A DNA stretch of 64,000 nucleotides from an uncultured Muribaculaceae bacterium (GTDB lineage Bacteria; Bacteroidota; Bacteroidia; Bacteroidales; Muribaculaceae), in contig CAJOFH010000013.1 of assembly GCA_905233845.1 (NCBI GenBank), positions 30,531-94,530 of the forward strand, written 5' to 3'. The notes under the pieces are model-generated. The model had not been told where the DNA came from and did no database searches. It saw nothing but the letters and a program-made list of their open reading frames with translations. Positions 47,331 through 57,866 of this stretch are shown here, piece after piece; positions within the stretch are counted from its first letter, which is position 1; each line of letters opens with the position of its first letter. The position numbers were made by a program, and so were the translations under genes.

Positions 47331-48596
47331 ATGACAATTCAATGGATTCCACTGATATCGCTTTTGGTCGTTAACCTGGCGCTTGACTTATGGCTATATC
47401 GTTTTTTCCGCAGGAACAAGCATTGGCCTAAGTTTAAGAGTGGTGCTCATGCTGTGTTGTCGATGGTGTTGTTAGGGCTGATGGTGGCTGTGATAGCAAT
47501 ACCACGCAAGGAGTGTGACGACTCCACCTTCTTGGGTGTGATGTGGGCTATCTACATCTATTATTCTTTTTATGTGCCTCGTTACTTGGCTGCGATGGTG
47601 TGGGCTCCCACTCACTTGAAGCGAAGTGGTACTCTCACACGTCGTGTGGGAGGCATAGCTGCCACCGTTGTTGGCATTGTGGCGTTCCTTTTCATGTGGT
47701 CAGGACAATTCTTTACCGTTTATCATGTCAATGTGGAACGTGTGGAGCTTGAGTTTGAGAACCTGCCTTCAGAATTTGACGGCTATCGCATTGCCCAATT
47801 CAGCGACACCCACTTGGGCACTTACAATGGCAATACACGATTTATAAAGAATTGTGTTGATAGCATCAATTCTCTAAACCCCGACATGATTTGCTTCACT
47901 GGTGACCTTGTGAGCCGACATTCAGGCGAGGCACAACCATTTAAGAAAGTGCTCTCAAAACTTCATGCTCCTGACGGTGTGATATCGGTGCTCGGCAACC
48001 ATGATGACGGGCACTACAAGTCGTGGCCCTCGGAACAAGAACGGAATACCGATTTGCAGAAGCTTATCGACCTTCAGGAGCAGATGGGTTGGAAGGTCCT
48101 TGTCAATGACCACGTCATTTTGCATCGCGACACGAGCGAGATGGCAGTGGTGGGCACCAAGTGCTTTATGGGTTGGCCTTTTCCTAAAAACGGCTATCTC
48201 GACACTGCTTATGTTGATTACAATACTTCTAAGCGTTTTGTTGTTCTCTTACAACATGCTCCCGACGAGTGGAAGCTCGAGCGTGCTTATCAGAAGCGTG
48301 TGACCATGTTGAGACTGTGCGACAAAGTGGATTTGATGCTCTCGGGTCACACCCATGCTATGCAGATGATGGTTACGCTCTTTGGTCACAAATACTCTCC
48401 AGCTTGTTTTTCTAGTGATTTTTGGGGCGGGCTTTACTGCGAAGGTGACCACAAGCTTTATACTAATATTGGCATTGGTATGGTGGGTATTCCTATGCGA
48501 CTGGGTACTGCCTATCCAGAGATAACTCTCATTACCCTTAAGAAACGAGGAGAATGCATAGTTGATTCTAAAGGAAAAAGAATAAGTAACAAGTAA
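47331..48596 (+). CDS. metallophosphoesterase
   Basis: 'IAQFSDTHLG', 'CFTGDLVSRH', 'VLGNHDDG', 'LSGHTHAMQ'. Confidence 0.9.
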   Translation: MTIQWIPLISLLVVNLALDLWLYRFFRRNKHWPKFKSGAHAVLSMVLLGLMVAVIAIPRKECDDSTFLGVMWAIYIYYSFYVPRYLAAMVWAPTHLKRSGTLTRRVGGIAATVVGIVAFLFMWSGQFFTVYHVNVERVELEFENLPSEFDGYRIAQFSDTHLGTYNGNTRFIKNCVDSINSLNPDMICFTGDLVSRHSGEAQPFKKVLSKLHAPDGVISVLGNHDDGHYKSWPSEQERNTDLQKLIDLQEQMGWKVLVNDHVILHRDTSEMAVVGTKCFMGWPFPKNGYLDTAYVDYNTSKRFVVLLQHAPDEWKLERAYQKRVTMLRLCDKVDLMLSGHTHAMQMMVTLFGHKYSPACFSSDFWGGLYCEGDHKLYTNIGIGMVGIPMRLGTAYPEITLITLKKRGECIVDSKGKRISNK

Positions 48597-48650
48597 AAAG
48601 TAGCAAGTGTCAATAGATGACTTGTTCAACTGAAAACTGACAACTATATT

Positions 48651-50786
48651 ATGGCCGACAAAATTTCAACTCTTATATCGCAGGAGCTAAACATCCCCAT
48701 CAATCAGGTGTTGGGGACCGTTAGTCTTTTGCGTGATGACAATTCCATCCCTTTCATCAGTCGCTACCGTAAGGAGCAGACTGGAAACCTCGACGAGACA
48801 CAGATTCAATCTATTGATGCACGAATGGCTTATTACGATGAGTTGCAGAAGCGCAAGTCGACAATCCTGAAGACAATCGAGGCACAGGAGCAACTCACCG
48901 ACGAGCTCTCCAATCGCATCCTAAACTGCTGGGATGCCACTGAGCTTGAGGACATATATTTGCCCTACAAGCCAAAACGCCGCACTCGTGCTCAAGTGGC
49001 AAGGGAGAAAGGCCTGGAACCCCTCGCCAAGATGATTATGGCGCAGAAGGGAGGAGACGTGAGCCAGATGGCTTCGCGTTTCGTCGATGGTGACAAGGTT
49101 CCTGATTCTGATGAGGCAATAGACGGCGCTCTCGACATCATTGCCGAGTGGGTTAGCGAGAACCAAACGGTGCGCAACAGTGTTCGACGTTCGTTCCGAT
49201 ATGATGCTGTCCTCAACTGCAGTGTGGTGAAAGGTAAGGAGATAGAGGGCCGAAACTATGAGTTCTACTATGACTTCTCCAAGCCATTGAAACGCATATC
49301 GTCGCACCAGTTACTCGCCATTCGCCGTGGTGAGAAGGAAGGATTTCTCAAGGTGAGCATCGACATCAACAATGACCGAGCTGTCGACAACGTGTGCCGC
49401 ATTGTGGTGAAAGGTAAAGGCGAAACATCACAGCTGGTTGAAGAGGCCGCCGAGGACAGCTTCGACCGCCTCATCAAACCGTCAATAGAGAATGAGTTTG
49501 CCGCCATTTCAAAGGAGCGTGCCGATGCCGAAGCCATCGACATGTTTGCCCAGAATGTGCGCCAGCTGCTCTTTGCGCCACCATTGGGACACAAGCGCAT
49601 CCTAGCTGTCGACCCTGGTTTTCGCACTGGTTGTAAAGTGGTGTGCCTCGACGAGAATGGCAACCTCTTGCACAACGATGTGATTTATCCCACAGCACCA
49701 AACTACGACGTTGAGGGAGCTACAAAAAAGATTCACAATCTTGTAGAGACCTATAAGATTGATGCTATCGCCCTGGGCAACGGCACTGCGAGCCGTGAGA
49801 CAGAGAAGTTTTTGAAGCGCATACGATATCACCGCGACATCAACGTGTTTGTGGTTAGCGAGAATGGAGCGTCAATCTACAGCGCCAGCAAGATTGCCCG
49901 TGACGAGTTCCCCGACAAGGACGTGACTGTGCGCGGCGCCGTGTCGATAGGACGTCGACTGCTTGATCCGCTCGCCGAGCTCGTGAAAATCGACCCAAAA
50001 TCGATTGGGGTAGGGCAGTATCAGCATGACGTGGACCAGACCAAGCTCAAAGAAGCATTGAACTACACCGTTGAGAGCTGTGTGAATAGTGTAGGCGTGA
50101 ATCTCAACACAGCCAGCAAAGAGTTGCTCACCTACGTTTCGGGCCTTGGTCCCGCATTGGCTCAGAACATTGTGACCTATCGAGCCAAGAATGGCGACTT
50201 TAAGTCACGTCAAGAGCTGCTTAATGTGCCCAAGTTAGGTCCTAAGACCTTCACTCAGGCGGCTGGTTTCTTGCGTGTGCCTGAGAGTGATAACCCTCTC
50301 GACAACAGTGCGGTTCATCCCGAGCGATACGACTTGGTGAAACGCATGGCACAAGACTGTGGATGCACTGTGGAGCAGCTAATAAAGGAACCAGACAAAA
50401 GAAATCTCATTGACATCAAGCGTTATGTGTCGCGAGATGTAGGAGAGCTCACGCTGGTCGATATCATGAAAGAGCTCGAGAAGCCAGGACGTGACCCGCG
50501 AAGTGAGGTGAAGGCTATGGAGTTTGACGAGAGTGTTCACGAGATAACCGACCTCAAGCCAGGCATGGAGTTGCCAGGAATAGTTACTAATATCACACAA
50601 TTCGGTGCTTTTGTTGATATTGGCGTCCATAAAGAAGGTCTCGTTCATGTGTCACAGCTCAGTGACAAACGAGTGGACAATCCCGCCAAAGCGGTCAAAC
50701 TCAATCAACATGTGAGAGTGAGGGTGTTGAGCGTTGATTTAGAACGCAAACGCATTGCCCTGTCGATGAAAGGCGTGGCACAATGA
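48651..50786 (+). CDS. tex: Tex-family RNA-binding transcription accessory protein
   Basis: N-terminal Tex domain, HhH, C-terminal S1 'GAFVDIGVHKEGLVHVSQLSDKRV'. Confidence 0.95.
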   Translation: MADKISTLISQELNIPINQVLGTVSLLRDDNSIPFISRYRKEQTGNLDETQIQSIDARMAYYDELQKRKSTILKTIEAQEQLTDELSNRILNCWDATELEDIYLPYKPKRRTRAQVAREKGLEPLAKMIMAQKGGDVSQMASRFVDGDKVPDSDEAIDGALDIIAEWVSENQTVRNSVRRSFRYDAVLNCSVVKGKEIEGRNYEFYYDFSKPLKRISSHQLLAIRRGEKEGFLKVSIDINNDRAVDNVCRIVVKGKGETSQLVEEAAEDSFDRLIKPSIENEFAAISKERADAEAIDMFAQNVRQLLFAPPLGHKRILAVDPGFRTGCKVVCLDENGNLLHNDVIYPTAPNYDVEGATKKIHNLVETYKIDAIALGNGTASRETEKFLKRIRYHRDINVFVVSENGASIYSASKIARDEFPDKDVTVRGAVSIGRRLLDPLAELVKIDPKSIGVGQYQHDVDQTKLKEALNYTVESCVNSVGVNLNTASKELLTYVSGLGPALAQNIVTYRAKNGDFKSRQELLNVPKLGPKTFTQAAGFLRVPESDNPLDNSAVHPERYDLVKRMAQDCGCTVEQLIKEPDKRNLIDIKRYVSRDVGELTLVDIMKELEKPGRDPRSEVKAMEFDESVHEITDLKPGMELPGIVTNITQFGAFVDIGVHKEGLVHVSQLSDKRVDNPAKAVKLNQHVRVRVLSVDLERKRIALSMKGVAQ

Positions 50787-51084
50787 TAGAAAATGGGGAG
50801 GCGAGAATTATTGTCTCCCCCCCCCATTTTTTGCTTTTTTGTCTCTCAAAAGGGTGTAAAATCGCTGAAAATGAGAAAAAAACTAAAAAAACATGTATTT
50901 TTTTGTGAATATTAGGTGCTAATTAAAAAAAAAGTACGATATTTGCAGTTGCAAAAAAATGAGGGTTGCCTTTTTTAGGTGTTAAAAGGCTGTTTTGAAG
51001 CTGAATATGTTACCGAGAAAGGCAATACTCATTAAAAAGAGTGAGTGATTTTTAAATTAAAATAAACTAAAATTTTTTACTAAA

Positions 51085-51360
51085 ATGACAAAAGCAGATA
51101 TCGTAAGCGAAATCGCTAAGACAACAGGCATTGACAAGGCCTCAGTATTGGAGACCATCGAGAAATTTATGGAGACAGTGAAGGATTCACTCGCCGAGGG
51201 CGAGAACGTATACCTGAGAGGTTTCGGCAGCTTCATCGTGAAGACTCGTTCGCAGAAGACCGCTCGCAACATCTCTAAGAACACTGCAATCATCATCCCA
51301 GAGCATAAGATTCCAGCTTTCAAGCCAGCTAAGGTTTTCATGGAGCAGGTTAAGAAGTAA
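51085..51360 (+). CDS. HU family DNA-binding protein
   Basis: 'GENVYLRGFGSFIVKTRSQKTARN'. Confidence 0.95.
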   Translation: MTKADIVSEIAKTTGIDKASVLETIEKFMETVKDSLAEGENVYLRGFGSFIVKTRSQKTARNISKNTAIIIPEHKIPAFKPAKVFMEQVKK

Positions 51361-51407
51361 GTTTTAGGAACCGAACATCAAATATAAATTTCTAAATACA
51401 AGAAAAA

Positions 51408-51500
51408 ATGCCAAGCGGTAAAAAGAGAAAAGGCCACAAGATGGCCACGCATAAGCGCAAAAAAAGACTTAGAAAGAATCGTCACAAGAACAAGAAGTGA
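51408..51500 (+). CDS. 30-aa highly basic AURKAIP1/COX24-like protein
   Basis: MPSGKKRKGHKMATHKRKKRLRKNRHKNKK, not in ORF track. Confidence 0.75.
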   Translation: MPSGKKRKGHKMATHKRKKRLRKNRHKNKK

Positions 51501-51732
51501 TCTTTCTAATTGAGTCTAAACGAAGAACAAACGAATGAGGAAGACTCGCGAGGTGTGTGTGATTTATGCATTTAGGGTGTCGTGATTCATTGGTTTGTTC
51601 TTTGTATTTAGACTATAACCGATGTTTGTGCTCTACGAAGCACATTGCCGGTTATCATGCTCCCCGCTCTCCTTTTACACATTATTTTATATATAATAGG
51701 GAGAGTGACCTTTTTAAAAACAGTATTTCACG

Positions 51733-53370
51733 ATGAGAAGTGAACTGATTGTAGACGTACGCCCCACAAGCATCAGCACCGCTCTTCTGGAAGACGGACG
51801 GTTGATGTCGTTGCAAAAGGAGGCTCGAGATGCTTCCTATGCCGTGGGTAACCTCTATTTTGCCAAGGTAAAGAAGTTGATGCCAGGCTTGAATGCCGCG
51901 TTTGTGAACGTTGGTTATGGCAAAGAGGCATTTCTTCACTACCTTGATTTAGGCTCACAGTTCAGTAGCTATTTAGAATTCATCAAGCAGGTGCGAGAGA
52001 GCGGCGGCAAACGCCAAGTTAATCTCTCGAAGATGAAGCTGAAGGGCGATATTGACAAGCATGGCTCGGTGAGCGATGTGCTGGAGGCCGGTCAGGAACT
52101 GATAGTTCAGATTTCGAAGGAACCCATTTCTACTAAGGGACCTCGATTGACGACCGAAATCACATTTACAGGTCGATTCTTGGTGCTGATTCCTTTCAAC
52201 AACAAGATTCTGGTGTCTCAGAAGATAAAAGACCGCGCCGAGAAGACTCGACTCCGCCGACTAGTGGAGAGTATCAAGCCCAAGAATTTTGGTGTGATAG
52301 TGCGCACCTCGGCCGAGAACAAACGCGCCGCTGAACTGAATAGTGAACTGAAAGTTCTCATGAAGTGCTGGGAAGAGAGTGTGGCGAAGATAAACTATAG
52401 CGAGGCGCCCTCATTACTCTATGAGGAAGATAGCCGAGCCGTGAGTTTGATTCGCGATATCTTCAGCCCTGACTTTGAGAGCATCCATGTGAATAATGCT
52501 GAGATTTATGAGCAGATTCACAACTACGTGAGCCTAATCGCCCCCGACCGAGGGGATATTGTCAAGATTTACAGCGACGAGCAGCCGATTTTTGACAAGT
52601 TCAATGTCACACGGCAGATGAAGTCGTCGTTTGGAAAGACGGTATCATTCCGTTCGGGCGCATACATAATTATTGAAAGCACCGAGGCACTGCACGTGAT
52701 CGATGTGAACTCGGGCAACCGGTCCCGCAAGACCACCGACCAGGAGAGTAATGCTCTGGACGTGAACTTGCTGGCAGCCGACGAGATAGCGCGACAGCTT
52801 CGTCTGCGCGATATGGGAGGCATCATAGTTATAGACTTCATTGATATGGCTAAGAGTGAGCATCGTCAAGCACTCTACGACCACATGAAGGAAGTGATGC
52901 AAAAAGACCGTGCCCGTCACAACATCTTGCCCTTGAGCAAGTTTGGCTTGATGCAGATTACACGCCAGCGCGTGCGCCCTGCTCTCGACATTGTCACAAG
53001 CGAGACGTGCCCCTCTTGTGGAGGTAAGGGGGAAGTGATGCCCTCGTTGCTTTTCACCGATCGCCTCAAGGACAAAATTGACTACTTGATTCACGACTTG
53101 GGCGTTAAGGATTTTATTATGTATGTCCATCCATTTGTCGATGCCTATCTCAAGAAAGGCTTTATCAGCCGGTACATGAAATGGCGTCGCGAGTTTGGGC
53201 GAGTTTTTAAGATTTTGCCCGACCAGGATTTAGCCTATCTGCAATACCGGGTCATCGACAAGCAAAAACAAGAAATTGACCTTAGCGAAGAGAAAGACAC
53301 AAGCAGCTCCTCAAGCAAGAAGGAAAATCGCCTGAGGAAGCAAAAAGAACAAGAAGACGATGGCGAGTGA
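51733..53370 (+). CDS. rng: ribonuclease E/G family (RNase G)
   Basis: 'LNAAFVNVGYGKEAFLHY', 'VIDVNSGNRS', 'CPSCGGKGEV'. Confidence 0.95.
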   Translation: MRSELIVDVRPTSISTALLEDGRLMSLQKEARDASYAVGNLYFAKVKKLMPGLNAAFVNVGYGKEAFLHYLDLGSQFSSYLEFIKQVRESGGKRQVNLSKMKLKGDIDKHGSVSDVLEAGQELIVQISKEPISTKGPRLTTEITFTGRFLVLIPFNNKILVSQKIKDRAEKTRLRRLVESIKPKNFGVIVRTSAENKRAAELNSELKVLMKCWEESVAKINYSEAPSLLYEEDSRAVSLIRDIFSPDFESIHVNNAEIYEQIHNYVSLIAPDRGDIVKIYSDEQPIFDKFNVTRQMKSSFGKTVSFRSGAYIIIESTEALHVIDVNSGNRSRKTTDQESNALDVNLLAADEIARQLRLRDMGGIIVIDFIDMAKSEHRQALYDHMKEVMQKDRARHNILPLSKFGLMQITRQRVRPALDIVTSETCPSCGGKGEVMPSLLFTDRLKDKIDYLIHDLGVKDFIMYVHPFVDAYLKKGFISRYMKWRREFGRVFKILPDQDLAYLQYRVIDKQKQEIDLSEEKDTSSSSSKKENRLRKQKEQEDDGE

Positions 53371-53434
53371 CGCCACACTTCACAATTAACAACATCCCTG
53401 CCACATTCTCGCGGCGGGGATGTTTGTGTGATAG

Positions 53435-54037
53435 CTATGCGTTGGCAAAGAAAGTGACGAGGAAGGGGACGCTGAAGTCGACGATGAAGCCGTGGAATAT
53501 TGAAACGATTACGAAGTCTTTGCCACAGGCGTTGGTGAGGATGGGTAAGGTGGTGTCCATCGTCGTGGCACCGCCAACCGAGATAGGAGCCAATTTGCCA
53601 AACCAGCGCACCATGAGCGGAGCTCCAAGTAGGGTGATGACTTCGCGCACAATATTTGCCAGCAATGCCACAGTGCCAAGTTCAGGACCTCGATATTGCG
53701 TGATAAGCACACTCGAGAGTGAGTAGTAGCCCATTCCCGAACCCACAGCGAGACAGTCGGCAAGTGAGCGGTTTGGGAGTAGGGCAGTAGTGATGGCGCA
53801 GCCTGCCAACGACCCAACGATTGTCATCAACGGCAGCAGCATATAAAGGCGGTTGAGCTTGCGGAATTTCTTGAAAATTTCGGCATCATTTCCAATTAGG
53901 AAGCCCACTATAAAGATGAGCGAGCACAGTGTTAGGTAGCTCACGTTGCCCAGGTCTCTCATGGGCGGCAGCAGGTGGGTGAGCCCCACAACTATGCCCA
54001 CAATGAAGAACCCCACAATTATCAGGCTTCCTTTCAT
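53435..54037 (-). CDS. lysine exporter LysO-like, large part
   Basis: Membrane protein; 'SVGGATTMDTTLP', 'LADCLAVGSGMGYYSLSSVLI'. Confidence 0.8.
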   Translation of the reverse strand: MKGSLIIVGFFIVGIVVGLTHLLPPMRDLGNVSYLTLCSLIFIVGFLIGNDAEIFKKFRKLNRLYMLLPLMTIVGSLAGCAITTALLPNRSLADCLAVGSGMGYYSLSSVLITQYRGPELGTVALLANIVREVITLLGAPLMVRWFGKLAPISVGGATTMDTTLPILTNACGKDFVIVSIFHGFIVDFSVPFLVTFFANA

Positions 54038-54312
54038 CTCTTGCCTCCTTCTTTGTGTTGAATGAAGCGCCATAATGCCCATGCAAAGAATATGCTTCCT
54101 GCTGTTGCGGCTATTGCGAGCAGCAACGCTTCCAGTCCCAAGCCTTTGAGGCTGTTGATGATTTGCTCATTCTCGCCCACTTCAACTCCCAGGAAGAACA
54201 GCAGCGCCCACACCAGCACAATGAGCAATGTGTTGATGAATCTAAGTGTGTGCTTGCGCAGGAGCCATCCCGCGGCAATGCCAGCAGCCATTATGAGAAT
54301 GATTTGCAACAT
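54034..54312 (-). CDS. LysO-like N-terminal part
   Basis: Membrane protein overlapping the next gene. Confidence 0.7.
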   Translation of the reverse strand: MLQIILIMAAGIAAGWLLRKHTLRFINTLLIVLVWALLFFLGVEVGENEQIINSLKGLGLEALLLAIAATAGSIFFAWALWRFIQHKEGGKR

Positions 54313-54438
54313 ATACCGCTACAAATGTAAGCATTTGCCCTCAATTCACAACCATCATCGGTAAAAAAACTTGTAGAAGTCACTGAAAAACACTATCTTT
54401 GTCGTCAAATACGATAACTTTCCCGTTCACGAATCATT

Positions 54439-54819
54439 ATGGAGACAAGAAAACATATAGCAGCCGAGAAAAAGAAAACATGTAACTGTGCTCAAGCAGT
54501 AATCGCTACCTATGCCGACCTGGCAGGTATCACCGAGGAACAGGCGATGGCTTTGGGCAGCGCCTTTGGCAGCGGTATGGGTAACATGGAAGGGACCTGT
54601 GGAGCTCTAACGGGAGCCGCCGTCGTGCTGGGACTCATCAAGCGCGACAAAATCCAAGCACGCAAGTGCATGATAAGAATAATGAACGACTTCCAGGCCC
54701 GCAATGGTGCCACACAATGCAAGGCTCTCAAAGGTGTCGAGACAGGACAGCTGCTCCGCTCTTGCGAGGACTGTGTAGCCGACGCCAGTGAACTTCTTGA
54801 GCAGCACATTTCTAAGTAG
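54439..54819 (+). CDS. C_GCAxxG_C_C family protein
   Basis: 'CNCAQAVIATYADLAGI', 'GSGMGNMEGTCGALTGA'. Confidence 0.85.
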   Translation: METRKHIAAEKKKTCNCAQAVIATYADLAGITEEQAMALGSAFGSGMGNMEGTCGALTGAAVVLGLIKRDKIQARKCMIRIMNDFQARNGATQCKALKGVETGQLLRSCEDCVADASELLEQHISK

Positions 54820-55386
54820 TAAGGATAAAGTAACAAGAAGCAGATTTTTAACCATCAATAATAAATTTCCTTTGTATGTGCGAGCTCATTGACATCATTG
54901 TAAAAGGAGAAAGAAGGAAAGAAGAAAGGAACAATTGATTCAAAAAATTTTTTTTAACCGAAAAGTGTCCCACACACTCTTGGGAGTTGTCAATGTATTG
55001 CACCGCAGGTGCGGTGCTTAAAATTCAATTTCCATCTCGTTCAAATCCTATCATTATGACGTTTTTTTCTCGAAAAAAAGGAAAGTTGAATTAAACCAGT
55101 GGATTTATTTTCAGTCAAAGGCCCAAAATAAAGAAAACTGCCAGCGGGCAAAAGTGGGCGAAAAACTAGTGTTAGTCACGGCTCAAAGAGCTATTACTTA
55201 GTTAAAAAAGGTAATTTTGTGTTTCTAAGTTACTTGTTTTAAGCCTCGTTAAGCAATTTTTGCAGAAAAAACAGTTTCTTGTTAGCAAAATCTTGATGTT
55301 TTGCTTTTCTATTTGGCAAATAATTACTTACTTTGCACCGCAAAAAATGAACATAATTTATTTAACAATTTAAAATTCATAGTATT

Positions 55387-55629
55387 ATGTCAGAAATTCA
55401 AGAAAGAGTAGCAGCGATTATCGTTGACAAATTAGGTGTTAGTGAGTCACAAATTACTCCCGAGGCAACATTTGCTCAGGATCTTGGTGCCGATAGCCTT
55501 GACACTGTAGAGCTGATCATGGAGCTTGAGAAGGAATTTGACATCACTATTCCCGATGCAGAAACTGAGAAGATCCAGACTGTTGGTGACGCTGTTTCTT
55601 TCATCGAGGCTGCCAAAGCTGCTGAGTAA
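55387..55629 (+). CDS. acpP: acyl carrier protein
   Basis: '[22 protein letters not shown]'. Confidence 0.97.
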   Translation: MSEIQERVAAIIVDKLGVSESQITPEATFAQDLGADSLDTVELIMELEKEFDITIPDAETEKIQTVGDAVSFIEAAKAAE

Positions 55630-55681
55630 GGAAAGCTGAAAACAATTCTATTGTTTTAATAAATTCCCTTTTTAATTGTTT

Positions 55682-56941
55682 ATGGAATTAAAGAGAGTAG
55701 TGGTAACAGGTCTTGGTGCCATCACTCCCCTTGGAAATGACGTTGAAACTACATGGAACAACGCCATTAATGGAGTGAGTGGTGCAGGACCTATTACTCA
55801 TTTTGATGCCTCATTGTTCAAGACACAGTTTGCCTGCGAAGTCAAGGGCTTCAACGTGGAGGAATATTTGGACCGTCGCGACTCTCGTCGCATGGACCTA
55901 TACTGCCACTACGCTATAGCAAGCGCCACCCAGGCTCTTGCCGACTCAAAGCTCCTTGACGATGAGAAGGTTGACCGCAACGAGATAGGAGTCATTTACG
56001 GCTCTGGCATTGGCGGACTTCACACCTTTGAGAGTGAGGCAGGCTACTATGCCAAGAATGAGGATAAGGGTCCAAAGTACAATCCCTTCTTTATTCCTAT
56101 GATGATTGCCGACATCGCTGCCGGTCACATCTCAATAAAGTGGGGCTTGCGTGGTCCTAATTATGGCATTGTGTCGGCATGTGCCACATCGACCAATGCT
56201 TTGATTGACGCCTTCAACTATGTGCGCTTGGGCAAGGGTACTGCCATTGTCACTGGTGGATCTGAGGCGGCAATCTATCCAGCTGGCGTAGGCGGCTTCA
56301 ACTCGATGAAGGCGATTTCTACCCGCAACGAGAGCCCCGAGACTGCTTCGCGACCATTCAGTGGCTCGCGTGATGGTTTCGTGATGGGCGAGGGCGGTGT
56401 GACGCTGATTTTCGAGGAGCTCGAGCATGCCCTGGCTCGTGGCGCGAAGATTTATGCCGAGGTGATAGGTGGTGGCATGAGTGCTGACGCCTACCATATC
56501 ACTGCTAGTCATCCCGAGGGACTGGGCGCTTCGCTGGTAATGCAGCGCGCTCTTGACGATGCTGGAATCAGTGCTGCCGAGGTGGACTATATCAATGTTC
56601 ATGGCACATCGACTCCTGTTGGCGACCTTAGTGAGGCTCAAGCCATTATCAACGTGTTTGGCAAACATGCCTACGAGCTTAACATTAGCTCTACCAAGTC
56701 GATGACCGGTCACATGTTGGGTGCTACTGGTGCTATGGAGGCATTGTTCTGCGTTAAGGCTTGTCAAGACAACATAGTTCCCCCCACCATCAACCACGAG
56801 GATGGCGACAATGACCCAGAGATTGACTATAAGTTGAACTTCACGTTCAACAAGGCTGAGCGCCGTGAGGTGAATGTGGCGCTGTCCAATACCTTCGGAT
56901 TTGGCGGTCACAATGCCAGCCTAATAGTTAAGAAGTATTGA
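55682..56941 (+). CDS. fabF: beta-ketoacyl-ACP synthase II
   Basis: 'VSACATSTNAL', 'NVHGTSTPVGD', 'STKSMTGHMLGATGAMEA'. Confidence 0.97.
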   Translation: MELKRVVVTGLGAITPLGNDVETTWNNAINGVSGAGPITHFDASLFKTQFACEVKGFNVEEYLDRRDSRRMDLYCHYAIASATQALADSKLLDDEKVDRNEIGVIYGSGIGGLHTFESEAGYYAKNEDKGPKYNPFFIPMMIADIAAGHISIKWGLRGPNYGIVSACATSTNALIDAFNYVRLGKGTAIVTGGSEAAIYPAGVGGFNSMKAISTRNESPETASRPFSGSRDGFVMGEGGVTLIFEELEHALARGAKIYAEVIGGGMSADAYHITASHPEGLGASLVMQRALDDAGISAAEVDYINVHGTSTPVGDLSEAQAIINVFGKHAYELNISSTKSMTGHMLGATGAMEALFCVKACQDNIVPPTINHEDGDNDPEIDYKLNFTFNKAERREVNVALSNTFGFGGHNASLIVKKY

Positions 56942-57043
56942 TAACTGATTAATTCAGTTTCAGTAACACGACGTTAAACCCAAAGATGGCAAGGAAAGCA
57001 CCATAGCTTCCTATTAAGACCAAGAGGCCTGTGGAGCCTTGCC

Positions 57044-57838
57044 ATGAAAAAGCTTGACTCCACTACCTTGTTTAACCGAATCATATCAGTCATAAAGTTC
57101 CTTTTCGCTAAGGAAAAGGAACTTTATGTTTTTATAAACGGTATAACAGGGTTCTATCCTTTGCACATTGAGTACTACAAGCTGGCACTTGTTCATCGCT
57201 CAATGCCCATGAAGACGCAGAACGGCCGTTGGGCCAACAATGAGCGCTTGGAGTTCTTGGGCGATGCCATTCTCGATGCCGTAGTTGGCGCCTATCTTTA
57301 TAATCGCTATCCCAATAAGCATGAGGGATTCTTGACGAGTACAAGGGCGAAGATTGTTCAGCGCGAGAGTCTTAACAGGATAGGCAAGGCTTTTAGGATA
57401 GAGTCGCATGTAAGGGCGTTGACCCATTCGTCAAGCCACAATTCTTACATCAGTGGCAATGCTGTGGAGGCATTGGTGGGTGCCATTTATCTCGATCGTG
57501 GTTATCAAGCTTGCAAAGACTTTATTGAGAAGAAGATTATAGCTGAGCATCTTGACCTTAAGGAACTGGTGAAGACCGAGCAAAACTACAAGTCGAGGTT
57601 AATAGAGTGGACTCAGAAGTATCGTGTGTCTATTGAATTCCAGCTTGTTGACACACTCAGCGATCCACAGGGTAGCCCCATATTCAAGACTGCGGTGCTG
57701 CTGGGTGGAGTCTATGCTGCCGATGGCTCGGGCTATAGTAAAAAGGAATCGCATCAAGGCGCAAGCAAGAAAGCCTATGAGCGCTTGAACAAGGATAAGA
57801 TTTTCCGTGAGCAAGTGCTTTCAACGGCATCTATGTGA
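57044..57838 (+). CDS. rnc: ribonuclease III
   Basis: 'NERLEFLGDAILDAVVG', C-terminal dsRBD. Confidence 0.95.
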   Translation: MKKLDSTTLFNRIISVIKFLFAKEKELYVFINGITGFYPLHIEYYKLALVHRSMPMKTQNGRWANNERLEFLGDAILDAVVGAYLYNRYPNKHEGFLTSTRAKIVQRESLNRIGKAFRIESHVRALTHSSSHNSYISGNAVEALVGAIYLDRGYQACKDFIEKKIIAEHLDLKELVKTEQNYKSRLIEWTQKYRVSIEFQLVDTLSDPQGSPIFKTAVLLGGVYAADGSGYSKKESHQGASKKAYERLNKDKIFREQVLSTASM

Positions 57839-57866
57839 TTTGTAAATGAGATGACAAACAATTCGT

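Noticed and set aside
50800-50830. C10 homopolymer near the tex terminator
   Set aside because: Part of a GGGGAG/CTCCCC terminator stem; possible phase or sequencing variation but no further support.
53435-54312. Frameshifted or broken lysO gene
   Set aside because: Two overlapping ORFs are a plausible natural split arrangement in this lineage; no sign of decay.
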